Shown here: positions 17,746 through 28,100 of the stretch, in pieces
Layout: the number at the start of each line of letters is the position of its first letter
How positions within the stretch are numbered: the first letter of the stretch is position 1
Assembly: GCF_000176035.2 (NCBI RefSeq)
Contig: NC_015675.1
Span: forward strand, 3,166,001-3,230,000
Reading direction: 5' to 3'
Length of the DNA: 64,000 nt
DNA from: Mesorhizobium opportunistum WSM2075
GTDB lineage: Bacteria > Pseudomonadota > Alphaproteobacteria > Rhizobiales > Rhizobiaceae
Position numbers and translations under genes: made by a program
The notes under the pieces: model-generated
Seen by the model: only the letters and a program-made list of their open reading frames with translations
The model's database searches: none
Told to the model about the DNA's origin: nothing

Positions 17746-18825
17746 ATGAAAAGAACCGTGCCCAAAACCCGCTCGATAACAGTCAGCGACGTCGCCCGCG
17801 CGGCGGACGTGTCGAAGGCGACAGCCGCGCGCGTGCTCGGCGGATACGGCGTCGTCAGCGATACGATCCGCGCGGACGTCATGGCCGCGGCCAAGGCACT
17901 GGATTATCGTCCGAACGAACTGGCCCGCAGCATGACGACCGGCCGGTCTGGCATCATCGGGGTGGTTGTCGGCGACATCGAGAACCCGTTCTTCAGCCTG
18001 GCGGTGCGCGGTATCAGCGATGCGGCAAGGGCGGCCGGGTTCAACGTGATCCTGGCCAACTCGGGCGAGAGGATCGAAGCCGAAAAGGCAGCCGTGCGGC
18101 TTTTGATCGGCAAGCGTGTCGACGGGCTGATCGTCACGCCGTCGGAATCGCGCGACATATCACACCTGCGCGACATCCATCGTTCTGGCCGGCCGCTTGC
18201 GCTGCTTGACAGGGCGCTGCCCGACCTGGATGTCGACACCGTCACCGTTGACGATCGCGGCATCGCCATGCGGGCAACCAGCATCCTTGCGGATGCCGGC
18301 CACCGCAACATCGCCTATGTGACGGCGGTCGACGCCGAAGGGCAGGAATACCGCGATCTCGGGCAAATCTACACGTCGTCGGTCCGTGAGCGTATCGACG
18401 GTTTCCTCACCGGGTGCCGAGAGGCTGGGATGGACCGGCCAGAGCGTCACGTTTGCCTTGGCGCGACAAGCCCTGTCGAAACCCGTAGGATTGCTGACAA
18501 GCTGCTGTCCGGACCAGATCGTCCGACGGCGATCCTTGCTTCCGACAGCGTCATAGCGCTGGAGATATTCAAGGTGATCCGCGAGCGCGGGTTGCGGGTT
18601 CCGCAGGACATTTCGCTGATCACCTTCCATGATGCGGATTGGACCAGCGTGACAACCCCGCCCATCACCGTCATCGACCAGCCCGTCTACGCGCTTGGCA
18701 AGGGCGTCGCGGAATTGCTCATCCGGCGGTTGAAGGGCGACACACAACCGCCCGAAAGGCTCATCCTGCCGACCACGATCATTGAACGCGGATCCGTTGG
18801 CCCGCCCTCAAACAGAAGGCCGTAG
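17746..18825 (+). CDS. LacI-family transcriptional regulator of the amino-acid-type transporter cluster
   Basis: A 359-residue repressor with N-terminal helix-turn-helix ITVSDVARAADVSKATAARV, hinge helix PNELARSMTTGRSG, and a periplasmic-binding-like effector domain (IIGVVVGDIENPFFS, VDGLIVTPSES, ISLITFHDADWTSVTTPPIT). Start ATG 17746 places the helix-turn-helix at residues 10-30. It is divergent from the transporter with tandem palindromes between, so it most likely controls the transporter, the DadA-like oxidase and itself. The effector is probably the transported compound or a derivative. Confidence 0.9.
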   Translation: MKRTVPKTRSITVSDVARAADVSKATAARVLGGYGVVSDTIRADVMAAAKALDYRPNELARSMTTGRSGIIGVVVGDIENPFFSLAVRGISDAARAAGFNVILANSGERIEAEKAAVRLLIGKRVDGLIVTPSESRDISHLRDIHRSGRPLALLDRALPDLDVDTVTVDDRGIAMRATSILADAGHRNIAYVTAVDAEGQEYRDLGQIYTSSVRERIDGFLTGCREAGMDRPERHVCLGATSPVETRRIADKLLSGPDRPTAILASDSVIALEIFKVIRERGLRVPQDISLITFHDADWTSVTTPPITVIDQPVYALGKGVAELLIRRLKGDTQPPERLILPTTIIERGSVGPPSNRRP

Positions 18826-18857
18826 GCGCCAGTCGTTCGTGGTGCCGCGACTGCAGC

Positions 18858-20006
18858 TCAGCCCAGCAGATTGCGCGCCGTGCGCATGAAAATCCTCGAG
18901 CCGATCGGGATCAGGTCGTCGGGAAAATCATAGTCGGGATTGTGCAGGGCAGGGTGCCGCTCGCCGGCGCCGAGGAAGAACATGGCCGACTTGGCGCTAT
19001 GGCCGAACAGGCCGAAATCCTCCGAGGCGCGCATCGGCAGGGCTTCTTGTCCGTGCGCCACACCCTCTTCGTCGAGCGCGCGCTGAAGATGCTCCACGGC
19101 GTCCGGTGCGTTGACGCTGGCGACGAAGATCTCGTGATAGTCGAAGCGCGCGGAAAGCCGATGCCGGCCGGCGATCTCGGTGACCAGAGCCTCGGCTGCA
19201 GCGCACAGATCCGCCATGCGCTCGTCGCGGCGGGTGCGCAGCGTTGCCCAGACCTCTCCATGCGCGGGCGCGATGCCGAACACGGCTTCGCCCATCGCGG
19301 CATGGGTGACGGTGACCATCGAGAAATCATCGTCGGCGAAGGTCGCGCGGCCGAGCGCGGGCAAAGCCGGCATCAGCTCGCTGATCGCCAGCATCGGCGA
19401 GATGCCGGTCTCGGGCATGGACGAATGCGCGGTCTTGCCCTCCAGCACGATGCGCATGCCGCGCGAGGCGCAGTTGACCACGCCGGGCTTGAGCCGCACC
19501 TCGCCGAACGGCACGCCGGGCAGATTGTGCAGCGAGAACGCGAAATCCGGCGCGATCTCGCCGAAACGGGGATCGGCGACGACGCCGGCCGCGCCATTGC
19601 CAGTCTCTTCCGCCGGCTGGAACATCAGCACGACGCGGCCGCTGGCGGGCCGCTCGCGCCCGAACTGACGGCCGAGCGAGGCGAGGATTGCCGTGTGCCC
19701 GTCATGGCCGCACATATGCGACTTGCCCGGCACGCGTGAGGAGTGCGGCACGCCCGACAGCTCCTCGATCGGCAGCGCGTCGAGTTCCGAACGAAACAGG
19801 ACGGTCGGTCCGTTTTTGCCGCTGTCGTATATGGCCGCGACGCCGTGGCCGCCCAATCCGGTCAACACTTTGTCCGGTCCCGTATCGGCGAGGAAGGAGA
19901 CGACCTCTTGTGCCGTCTTCTCTTCCTCGTTCGACATTTCCGGCTGCTGGTGCAGCTTGCGTCGCCACTCGGTCAGCTCGACGATGTCGCGATTGGTCAA
20001 GGTCAT
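18858..20006 (-). CDS. M20-family amidohydrolase/carboxypeptidase (hippurate hydrolase-like)
   Basis: A 382-residue metallo-amidohydrolase of the M20D group: RRKLHQQPEMSNEE at the N-terminus, metal-binding HMCGHDGHTA, QPAEETGNGA with the catalytic glutamate, a lid-domain region GKTAHSSMPETG, and the last ligand in HNPDYDFPDD. Such enzymes remove acyl groups from N-acyl amino acids or related amides in the cytoplasm. It ends 33 bases from the convergent LacI gene and lies outside the divergent promoter region, but its chemistry fits the amino-acid-derivative cluster next to it. Confidence 0.88.
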   Translation of the reverse strand: MTLTNRDIVELTEWRRKLHQQPEMSNEEEKTAQEVVSFLADTGPDKVLTGLGGHGVAAIYDSGKNGPTVLFRSELDALPIEELSGVPHSSRVPGKSHMCGHDGHTAILASLGRQFGRERPASGRVVLMFQPAEETGNGAAGVVADPRFGEIAPDFAFSLHNLPGVPFGEVRLKPGVVNCASRGMRIVLEGKTAHSSMPETGISPMLAISELMPALPALGRATFADDDFSMVTVTHAAMGEAVFGIAPAHGEVWATLRTRRDERMADLCAAAEALVTEIAGRHRLSARFDYHEIFVASVNAPDAVEHLQRALDEEGVAHGQEALPMRASEDFGLFGHSAKSAMFFLGAGERHPALHNPDYDFPDDLIPIGSRIFMRTARNLLG

Positions 20007-20131
20007 GCTTTGCGCTCCGCATCAAAAACCGATGATGAATTGCTAGCGACAAATGACCGTGCCTGCCACGGTCCAGGTGCCGGGCTTCAGCGGGCCAGAA
20101 CTGCGGCGACGTCCCGCGAAGGGTCTAAACA

Positions 20132-20163
20132 CCGTTCGCAGCGGCCGACGCCGCTGCGAACGG
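20132..20163. terminator. Strong 13-bp perfect hairpin, likely transcript end
   Basis: CCGTTCGCAGCGG at 20132-20144 pairs perfectly with 20151-20163 around a 6-base loop. It lies 16 bases past the stop of the minus-strand SRPBCC gene and upstream of the M20 gene. There is no long T-run, so it may be a processed 3' end or a factor-dependent stop rather than a textbook intrinsic terminator. Confidence 0.5.
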
Positions 20164-20178
20164 GGCTTGGGAATTGCC

Positions 20179-20622
20179 TTACTGATTGATCTCGGGTTCG
20201 ACCAGCTTTGCCAGGTTCCTGAGCGATTCCTGCCAGCCGAGATAGCAGGCCTCGACCGGAATGACGTCCGGAATACCGGCCTGGGTGATGTCGATTTCGG
20301 TGCCGACCGACACTTTTTTCAAGATCACCGTCACCTGGATCTCGCCGGGCAAATTGGGATCGTCGAACCTGTCGGTGTAGCGCAGGCGCTCGCCGGGAAC
20401 GAGTTCGAGATACTCGCCGCCAAAGGAATGGCTGTCGCCGGTTGTGAAGTTGCGGAAGGACATCTTGAACGTGCCGCCGATCTTGGCTTCGAATTGATGG
20501 ACCGTGCAGGTGAAGCCGTTCGGCGGAAGCCACTTGGCCAGCGCGTCGCCTTCGACAAAGGCGCGATAGACTTTTTCCGGGCTGGTGGTGAGAACGCGGT
20601 GTAAACGTACGGTACCGGGCAT
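20179..20622 (-). CDS. SRPBCC (AHSA1/START-like) domain protein
   Basis: A 147-residue single-domain protein beginning VRLHRVLTTSPEKVYRAFVEGDALAKWLPP, with FEAKIGGTFKMSF and LVPGERLRYTDRFDD, all typical of the AHSA1-like group of hydrophobic-ligand-binding folds. It ends with the family's C-terminal helix (YLGWQESLRNLAKLVE). It is preceded by about 250 bases of intergenic DNA and faces away from the molybdenum hydroxylase genes. Ligand unknown. Confidence 0.85.
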   Translation of the reverse strand: MPGTVRLHRVLTTSPEKVYRAFVEGDALAKWLPPNGFTCTVHQFEAKIGGTFKMSFRNFTTGDSHSFGGEYLELVPGERLRYTDRFDDPNLPGEIQVTVILKKVSVGTEIDITQAGIPDVIPVEACYLGWQESLRNLAKLVEPEINQ

Positions 20623-20870
20623 ATCCTATCCTTTCATGATGCCTGTTCGACGCCCCTAGGACGAACGGGGCCTGGCCAGTCCGACACAGGCTGTCAGATT
20701 TTTCGGGCTCCGGCTACGGGCCTGTCTGTCCATGGCCTGCGGCAGCTCAGACCGATTTGGGACTCGATTTTATGACGCCTGGCCCAATCGCCGAAAACCA
20801 GGAACCGGATAGCCATTATGAGGAGAGTGTTTATAACGGTCGCTGAGATCGAGATGACCAAGGGGAGACG

Positions 20871-21731
20871 ATGCGTTACATACGTCCGCTTTCAATAGAA
20901 GATGCCGTTGGCCAGTTGGCCGGATCGGCCGGCACATCGGCCATTCTCGCGGGGGGCAGCGACCTCCTGGTCAGGATGAAGGGCGGGTTTGTCGAACCCG
21001 ACCTGATCGTCGACATCAAGGCGATCGCGTCGCTGGGCGAGATCAGGGAAACGGCCGAAGGCTTCAGCATCGGCGCGGCCGTGCCCTGCGCGCTGCTCGG
21101 CGAAAACAAGGCACTGAAGAAGGCATGGCCGGGCGTCGTCGAAGCGGCGAAGCTGATCGGCTCGAAGCAGGTGCAGGGGCGCTGCACCATTGTGGGCAAT
21201 CTCTGCAACGCCTCGCCGGCGGCCGACAGCGTGCCGGCGCTGGTCGCGGCAGGCGCCAAGGCCGTGATCGTCGGCCCTTCGGGCAAGCGCACGGTTCCCG
21301 TCGAGAAAGTGCCGACCGCGCCGGGTAAGACGTCGCTGGCCAAAGGCGAGATCATCGAGGCGATCCTGCTCGACAGCCAGGCGCCGCGTTCGGGCGATGC
21401 CTATCTGCGGTTCATTCCGCGCACCGAGATGGATATCGCCGTGGTCAGCGCCGGGGTGAACCTGACGATCGACGAGCAAGGTGTCATCAAGGCGGCCCGC
21501 GTGGCGCTGGGCGCGGCGGCACCGACCGTGCTGCTGGTCGAGGAGGCCGCCGAGGCGCTTATCGGCAGGAAGCTCGACGAAGCGGCACTGGAGCGGCTCG
21601 CCAAGGTCTGCGCCGGCGCCTGCCGCCCGATCGACGACAAGCGGGGTACAATCGATTTCCGCAGGAAGGTCGCGGGTGTGTTGGCCAGGCGTGCCGCCAC
21701 TTCGGCTTATACACGTGCAGGAGGCAAATGA
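20871..21731 (+). CDS. Molybdenum hydroxylase FAD-binding subunit (CoxM/XdhB type)
   Basis: A 286-residue subunit with the FAD-binding loop ILAGGSDLLVRMK near residues 27-39 and the second loop TIVGNLCNASPAADS near 107-121, the two signatures of the CO dehydrogenase/xanthine dehydrogenase flavin subunit. It begins after GGGGAGACG. The TGA overlaps the next start in ATGATG, so the three subunits are translated as a coupled set. It passes electrons from the iron-sulfur subunit to an acceptor. Confidence 0.92.
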   Translation: MRYIRPLSIEDAVGQLAGSAGTSAILAGGSDLLVRMKGGFVEPDLIVDIKAIASLGEIRETAEGFSIGAAVPCALLGENKALKKAWPGVVEAAKLIGSKQVQGRCTIVGNLCNASPAADSVPALVAAGAKAVIVGPSGKRTVPVEKVPTAPGKTSLAKGEIIEAILLDSQAPRSGDAYLRFIPRTEMDIAVVSAGVNLTIDEQGVIKAARVALGAAAPTVLLVEEAAEALIGRKLDEAALERLAKVCAGACRPIDDKRGTIDFRRKVAGVLARRAATSAYTRAGGK

Positions 21732-22213
21732 TGGCCGGCGTAGCAGTCTCAACCACAATCAACGGCGACAGCGTCGAGTACCTTTGCCAACCTGACGAAA
21801 CGCTGCTCGACGTGCTGCGCGATCGGCTCGGGCTGACCGGCGCCAAGGAAGGCTGCGGCACCGGCGATTGCGGCGCTTGCAGCGTCATCGTCGACGACCG
21901 GCTGGTGTGCTCGTGCCTGGTGCTGGGCGCGGAAGCCGAGGGCCGGCGCATCGAGACCGTCGAGGGCATGGCGCATGGCGACAAGCTGCATCCGCTGCAG
22001 CAGAAGTTCCTCGAACACGCCGCCCTGCAATGCGGCATCTGCACGCCGGGCTTCCTGATCGCGGCCAAGGATCTTCTGGCCAAGAACCCCGATCCGACCG
22101 AAGAGGAAATCCGCTTCGGCCTGGCCGGCAACCTTTGCCGCTGCACCGGCTACGACAAGATCGTACGCGCCGTCCAGGACGCGGCGAACGTGATGAAGGG
22201 AGCGCACGCATGA
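21728..22213 (+). CDS. Molybdenum hydroxylase [2Fe-2S] subunit
   Basis: A 161-residue subunit with both iron-sulfur clusters visible: the plant-type ferredoxin motif CGTGDCGACS with its later cysteine, and the helical-domain motif CGICTPGF plus CRCTGY. This is the standard small subunit of xanthine/CO dehydrogenase-type enzymes. It starts at ATG 21728, overlapping the flavin subunit's stop, and its own TGA overlaps the large-subunit ATG. Confidence 0.94.
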   Translation: MMAGVAVSTTINGDSVEYLCQPDETLLDVLRDRLGLTGAKEGCGTGDCGACSVIVDDRLVCSCLVLGAEAEGRRIETVEGMAHGDKLHPLQQKFLEHAALQCGICTPGFLIAAKDLLAKNPDPTEEEIRFGLAGNLCRCTGYDKIVRAVQDAANVMKGAHA

Positions 22214-24474
22214 ACTTCGATCCGCGTTTTTCCGGGCGTAAATTCGCATCCGTCGGCACGCGCCCCATCCGTCCCGACGGCGTCGACAAGGTGACCGGCC
22301 GCGCCCGCTACGGCGCTGACTTCAACATGGCCGGGCAATTGGTCGGGCGTGTCCTCAGAAGCCCGCACGCGCATGCCAAAATCCGCAAGATTGACACCTC
22401 GAAGGCGGAGAAGCTTGCCGGCGTCAAGGCGGTGATCACCGCCGCCGACCTGCCGGACCTTACCGACGGCGATGCCGCCATGTACGACATCCTCGACAAT
22501 TGCATGGCGCGCACCAAGGCGCTCTATGACGGCCATGCGGTGGCCGCTGTCGCCGCGGTCGATGCCCGCACGGCCAGGCAGGCGCTGAAGCTGATCGAGA
22601 TCGACTACGAGGTGCTGCCGCACGTCACCGATGTCGACGAGGCGATGAAGCACACCGCGCCCCTGATCAACGACGCCATCTTCACCGAGGGCCTCGAGGA
22701 AAAGCCGGTAAAGCCCTCCAACGTCACCAAGCGCAGCCAGTTCGGCCATGGCGATGTCCACCAGGGTTTCGGCCATGCCGATTTCATCGTCGAGCGCTCC
22801 TTCAAGACCGAGCAGACGCACCAGGGCTACATCGAGCCGCATGCCTGCGTGGCGAGCGTCTCGTCCGACGGCACCGCGGACCTCTGGGTCTGCACGCAGG
22901 GCCATTTCGTCTACCGCCAGCATTGCGCGCAACTGCTCGGCATGGAAGCCTCGAAGCTGCGCGTCACCTCGTCCGAGATCGGCGGCGGTTTCGGCGGCAA
23001 GACCCATGTCTGGGCCGAGCCGGTGGCGCTTGCCTTGTCGCGCAAGGCCGGACGGCCGGTGAAGCTGGTGATGACCCGCGACGAGGTGTTCCGCGCCTCG
23101 GGCCCGACCAGCGCCACCTCGATCGACGTCAAGATCGGCGCCCGCAAGGACGGCACCATCACCGCCGCCGAAGCGACGCTGCGCTATTCCTGCGGCCCCT
23201 ATGCCGGCTCCTGGGCCGAGATCGGCGCCATGACGGCGTTCGCCTGCTACAAGCTCGAGAACGTCAAGACCGTCGGCTACGAGGTGCTGGTCAACAGGCC
23301 CAAGACCGCCGCCTATCGCGCGCCCTCGGCGCCGATGGCCGCTTTCGCGGTGGAAAGTGCTGTCGATGAACTCGCCAAGGAGATCGGCATGGACCCTGTC
23401 GACTTCCGCATCAGGAACGCCGCGCAGGAAGGCACGAGATCGTCCTATGGGCCGGTCTACGGCCCGATCGGCATCGGCCCGACGCTGGAAGCGGTGAAGA
23501 ACCATCCGCACATGAAGGCACCTCTGACCAAGAACCAGGGCAGGGGCATGGCCTGCGGCTTCTGGTTCAATTTCGGCGGCCAGACCTGCACCGATCTGAA
23601 CATCGGCATGGACGGGTCGGTGTCGCTTGCCGTCGGCACGGTGGACGTCGGCGGGTCCCGCGCCTCGCTGTCGCTGGTGGCGGCGGAGGAGCTCGGCATC
23701 GATTATGCCCAGGTCAAGGCGATCGTCGCCGACACGTCGAGCCTCGGCTACAACGACATGACCGACGGCAGCCGGGGCACCTTCTCGTCCTCCATGGCGA
23801 CGATCTCGGCTGCCCGCAACGCGATCAAGATCCTGCGTGAGCGCGCCGCGCAGATGTGGGACATTGCCGTCGACGACGTGGTCTGGGAACAGGGCCATGC
23901 GGTCGCCAAGGGCGAGAAGCACGGCAATCTCGGCAAACTGTCGCTGAAGGAGATCGCCGCCCAATCCGGCAAGACCGGCGGGCCGATCGCCGGCCACAGC
24001 GAACTCGTCGCCGATGGCGCCGGCGTGTCCTTCGCCACCCATATCTGCGACATCGAGGTCGACCCCGAGACCGGATCGACCAGGGTCATCCGCTACACGG
24101 TGGTGCAGGATGCCGGCAAGGCGGTGCACCCGACCTATGTCGAGGGCCAGTACCAAGGCGGCGCCGCGCAAGGCATCGGCTGGGCGCTGAACGAGGAGTA
24201 TATTTACGGCAAGGACGGCCGGCTGCAGAACGCCGGCTTCCTCGACTACCGCATCCCGGTCTGCTCCGACCTGCCGATGATCGACACGCAGATCCTGGAG
24301 ATTCCCAACCCCAACCACCCCTATGGCGTGCGCGGCGTCGGCGAAACCTCGATCGTGCCGCCGCTGGCGGCGATCGCCAACGCGGTGTCGAACGCGGCCG
24401 GCGTGCGTATGACCCACATCCCGATGTCCCCGCCACGGATTCTCGCGGCGATCGAGGCGGAACGGGAAGGGTAG
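22210..24474 (+). CDS. Molybdenum hydroxylase large (Mo-pterin) subunit
   Basis: A 754-residue catalytic subunit. It has the N-terminal a/b-hammerhead region RPDGVDKVTGRARYGAD, the pterin-binding loop EIGGGFGGKTHVW, QGAAQGIGWALNEEY, and the C-terminal GVRGVGETSIVPP containing the active-site glutamate. The CO-dehydrogenase signature VAYRCSFR is not present (the equivalent reads AAYRAPSAPMA), so this is not a form I CO dehydrogenase. It hydroxylates an N-heterocycle or aldehyde; substrate unresolved. Coupled to the two upstream subunits. Confidence 0.93.
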   Translation: MNFDPRFSGRKFASVGTRPIRPDGVDKVTGRARYGADFNMAGQLVGRVLRSPHAHAKIRKIDTSKAEKLAGVKAVITAADLPDLTDGDAAMYDILDNCMARTKALYDGHAVAAVAAVDARTARQALKLIEIDYEVLPHVTDVDEAMKHTAPLINDAIFTEGLEEKPVKPSNVTKRSQFGHGDVHQGFGHADFIVERSFKTEQTHQGYIEPHACVASVSSDGTADLWVCTQGHFVYRQHCAQLLGMEASKLRVTSSEIGGGFGGKTHVWAEPVALALSRKAGRPVKLVMTRDEVFRASGPTSATSIDVKIGARKDGTITAAEATLRYSCGPYAGSWAEIGAMTAFACYKLENVKTVGYEVLVNRPKTAAYRAPSAPMAAFAVESAVDELAKEIGMDPVDFRIRNAAQEGTRSSYGPVYGPIGIGPTLEAVKNHPHMKAPLTKNQGRGMACGFWFNFGGQTCTDLNIGMDGSVSLAVGTVDVGGSRASLSLVAAEELGIDYAQVKAIVADTSSLGYNDMTDGSRGTFSSSMATISAARNAIKILRERAAQMWDIAVDDVVWEQGHAVAKGEKHGNLGKLSLKEIAAQSGKTGGPIAGHSELVADGAGVSFATHICDIEVDPETGSTRVIRYTVVQDAGKAVHPTYVEGQYQGGAAQGIGWALNEEYIYGKDGRLQNAGFLDYRIPVCSDLPMIDTQILEIPNPNHPYGVRGVGETSIVPPLAAIANAVSNAAGVRMTHIPMSPPRILAAIEAEREG

Positions 24475-24492
24475 GGCGAAAGCTAGGGATAA

Positions 24493-24632
24493 GGTGTGTT
24501 GAGATTCAGGTCAGGCCGAGCCGAAAGTGGCGGGTTCCGAGAACCGGAGCGGAGCGTACTTGAAGTACGTGAGCACCGGAAGCGCAGGAACCTGCCATTT
24601 GCAGGCCGGCCTCACCTGAATATCAGCACACC
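24493..24632. repeat. 140-bp long imperfect palindrome
   Basis: Outer arms 24493-24514 and 24611-24632 match at about 19 of 22 positions when one is reversed. Inside, further arms pair GTGGCGGGTTCC with GGAACCTGCCAT, and the tip holds the self-complementary GCGTACTTGAAGTACG near 24555. As RNA it would fold into one long branched hairpin. It separates the molybdenum hydroxylase from the MoaD-like gene and looks like a rhizobial intergenic mosaic element. Confidence 0.7.
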
Positions 24633-24641
24633 GTAGCGCCG

Positions 24642-24887
24642 ATGGTCGAAGTCACCCTTTGGGGCGCCCTCGGCCAGCTCGCCGGCGGCAAGAGCAAGGT
24701 CGAGGTCGAAGCCAAGGACATCAGGGAGCTGTTCAGGAAACTGGCTGAACAGTATCCCGGCTTCGAGCCATGGATCGATCGCGGCATTGCCGTGGCGATC
24801 GACGGCACGATCTACCGCGACACGTGGAGCAAGGAGCTGCCGCCCGGGGCGGAGATTTTCCTGCTGCCAAGATTGGCGGGAGGATGA
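24642..24887 (+). CDS. MoaD/ThiS-type ubiquitin-like sulfur carrier
   Basis: An 81-residue beta-grasp protein beginning VEVTLWGALGQLAGGKSKVEV and ending FLLPRLAGG. The exposed C-terminal Gly-Gly is the thiocarboxylation site of sulfur carriers such as MoaD and ThiS. The IFLLPRLAGG tail matches the MoaD pattern. No MoaE or activating enzyme is adjacent, but the molybdenum hydroxylase 170 bases upstream needs a pterin cofactor that a MoaD would help make. It could instead be a specialised paralogue for that enzyme. Confidence 0.82.
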   Translation: MVEVTLWGALGQLAGGKSKVEVEAKDIRELFRKLAEQYPGFEPWIDRGIAVAIDGTIYRDTWSKELPPGAEIFLLPRLAGG

Positions 24888-25103
24888 GGGCAAGCGTCTC
24901 GTTACGATTGGGGCATGGGTCTCCGAACGTCTTGTTAGGGGACGCAAGCAGACTGTCAGGTTTAGCGAATTGGGGTCAGGTGGACTGATTTTTGGGAGAA
25001 CCAACAACCTGGTTAGCCACCGGTAAGAATTCCAAAAACACCAATTTAATGGCATCTCATTGAAACCTGCTGTCTATTAGAAGACTGTATAACTACCAGT
25101 TTT

Positions 25104-28100
25104 TCATCGCCTCTTGAGATTTACCCGTATCTCATCACCCAGGAACCAACCACCTCCCTCGCTCCACGAAGAGATGATTCCGCGAGTCTCAAGCCATTGG
25201 ACCAATGCACGATTTTCATCTGATCTTGGCCGTCTTGGAGTGTGATATCCTGTCGTGATCTCAGAAAACGGATATGGAAGCGCCGCAAGCACTTCGCGCG
25301 CTTCGTCGACCGCCATAGTCGAGTGAAACTTGTTGAACAGGGAAATCTGCGTCTCAACGGGCCTTGAATTCAGGATCAGTGACCGCGCTTTAGCCGCATC
25401 AATGCCTGATATACGAACGTTGGTGCGGTCAAGAATCGGGCCTATGAGTGCTGCTCGTTTGGGCAGTTCCGTTAGCGTATTCAAATCCATCAGGTCGATT
25501 ATCGCGCGCTTATCGTCATCTGCTATGTCGGCTTGAAGAAGCCCTTCTCGGAAGACGTCGTCGAGACCGAACATTCCGGGATCGGTGAGATAAGCTTCGA
25601 TGTTTTCTGCCATGAAAAGGACCGGCAAGTCTGTATTGACGTCTAGGCTTTCAAGGGTCTCCTTTGAAAAGGTGATCTTGCGCTCCTCTATGAGAATAGT
25701 AAGCTTCGAAGAATCGAGGCTTTTGGGAAAATTCTTGAACGTATTGGGCAACGCTCGGACATATTCCCGGTAACTGTCATCGCTCAGTGCATTCGCGTTA
25801 ACAAGGAATTGGCATAGCGGCAGTGTCTCGGGACCGTTACGCAGACTGTGCTTCAGAATTACCGCGCGCACATCTTTCCGATCAAGATAGGCCACCAGAA
25901 TTTCCGCTGCGAAGCCACTGCCTCCCATGAACGAGATACAATTGTCCCATGTCGGCGTGATACGTCGCAGCTCTAATACCGTGGCGTGCAATTTCTCCGG
26001 AACACCCTCCAGCGCTGGCAGGAGAGCCGTCTGTCGACCGAGAAATTCACGAAGATTGTCTTCGTCAAGTTCCTCACGACCTAGGAGATCGGTTATGGCT
26101 GCCGCATCTTCTCCAGAATTGTCGTGAAGCTCAAGGAGCACGTCGCTAAGATAGATATCAAGATCGCGTTCGACCCTGATGATCAAGGCAGGATCTGTGA
26201 GCGAACGCAGCGTAGTGTAATTGCACTCGCGAAACGCCATGAGATTGGTCTCGCCCATGACCTCGCGATAGATGTGTTCCACATTGGCAATCGAGAGTTC
26301 AAAAAGGCCACGTCTTGCCATGAAGCGCACGATGCCGGTTAACTTTCCTATTGCCGGAAGGTCTCGAACCTCGAAGCCAATGCGCTCGAGGCGTTCGGGT
26401 GCCAAGTCAGGTGCAAGTGCCAGAATTTCAGAGAGTTTCGCCGCGACGAAATCTGGGAACTCGTCGCCATTGCGTGCTAGTGTTTCTAGCGCCCTTTCCG
26501 GCAGGTTGGTTACCAACTGTGTAATATGGGAAAGACTGCGCTTGCTGGCGATTGCCGTCGGAACGAACTGCCTCCATTCGTCAGCCAGGCGGAAAAGCAA
26601 CTTGGGGACGGCGCGTCCCGTGGCGTAGTAGGCCTCTAAGAAATCTTCGCAGCCTTCGAACTGGGACGCGATGAACTCGAAAAACCTACGAGTCTGATCG
26701 CTGTACCGGCTCGCCTCGTTTAGAAGGCAGTCAACCAATTTGACGTTAAGAACATAGCTTTGCCCGAAGTCCGCTTCGCGCATCGCTGCGATGACCTCAT
26801 TTGGGTTGTCAATCTGAAAGTCGGGGTCGGGGGTAAAGAACGCCCGTATCTGGATGAGAAACTTGTTGTCATTAGGCGACAGCCGACCAGAATGGAACAG
26901 TGACGTATATTGATAATACGTATCGTCCAGATGGCCTTCTAGAATCAAGAAGCGAGCCAACTCGCCCTTCTCGCCGAAGCCGTCGAAAAGGTCAGTCACA
27001 CGGTCGGCGCTTGAACGCACGAGTTCATTGAACTTGGCTGTTCGAAGTGTCGCGATCTTCGCTCTAAGCTCGCGAATCCGTTGCAAGCTCTCGCTCTTGT
27101 TGGCTTCAGATTTGCTTTCAATTTCCGCCTTGCGCTGAAAGTAGGTTTTCTCCCTATCCACTTCGTTCTGCAAGGCCGAGATATCGGTCCGCTGTCCCCT
27201 ACTATAGACATCGCGGAAGGTAATATGAGGAAGTGCGATTAACTGTTCAAACGCGTCGTGCCCAACGAGCGAGTGAAGTGCGATCCAAGACTGCCCGTCA
27301 AGGCTGATGCTATTGACGTTCGCAGGAAGCATCTGAACGAGCGTCATTGCGTAGATTTGGCGCAATTCTTTCAGATCAGAGGGTGTCTGCCTTTCGGCAA
27401 CGTCAATCTTTCGTTCGATTTCCGCTATCTCTGCCTTACAGGCCACCTCCTCGTGCGCAACGAGTTCATCGTGGCGGCCCAGAATGTCAGCGAGATTGCC
27501 TTCGCCCCGGTGCAGTTGTTCGAAGTCCCTGGGGTAGACGTTCTTATATATCAGGACCGCAAGAAGCTTGTTGGCGTTGAGAGTATTTTCGTCGTCGGTC
27601 TCCAAATTAGCGACGTAGATGGCGTATTCATTGAAGACATTTTGAATAAGTCTCAAGTCGTCTAGATACCGGGAGACCTCTCTAAGGAATTGTCGATCAA
27701 GACGACCGTCGAGTTCAAGCCTCTTTCCCTGCTCCAGCACCATATCAATCGAGTTCGAAGCGTTTATGATGGGAATAACTGGAATGACGAATTCGAAGAA
27801 CTTGGTCCGGTCCGTATTAACAAATACGTCGTCGCGCAGTGCGTAAAGAAATCTAATAGTTCGCCTGACTCCCGCGTTCGCATTCACCAAGCCGTTGATT
27901 TCACGCAACGTCACGAATATTTCTGCATCTTCGAATCTGTCCAGATCCTCTATTATTACGAGATCATATTCTGTTGACTGGAAGAAGTAGATAATTTCAT
28001 CCAAATGACGGTTAAGTATTGAATCGAGATTGTCTGATGCCGGCCTAATTTCTATGTCTTTTAGAGAGATGCTTTTGAGTGACAGCCCAAAGCTGGCGAC

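Noticed and set aside
22150..24417. 755-codon minus-strand frame opposite the molybdenum hydroxylase large subunit
   Set aside because: Composition is His/Arg/Asp-rich as expected of an antisense shadow; the plus strand is an unmistakable enzyme.
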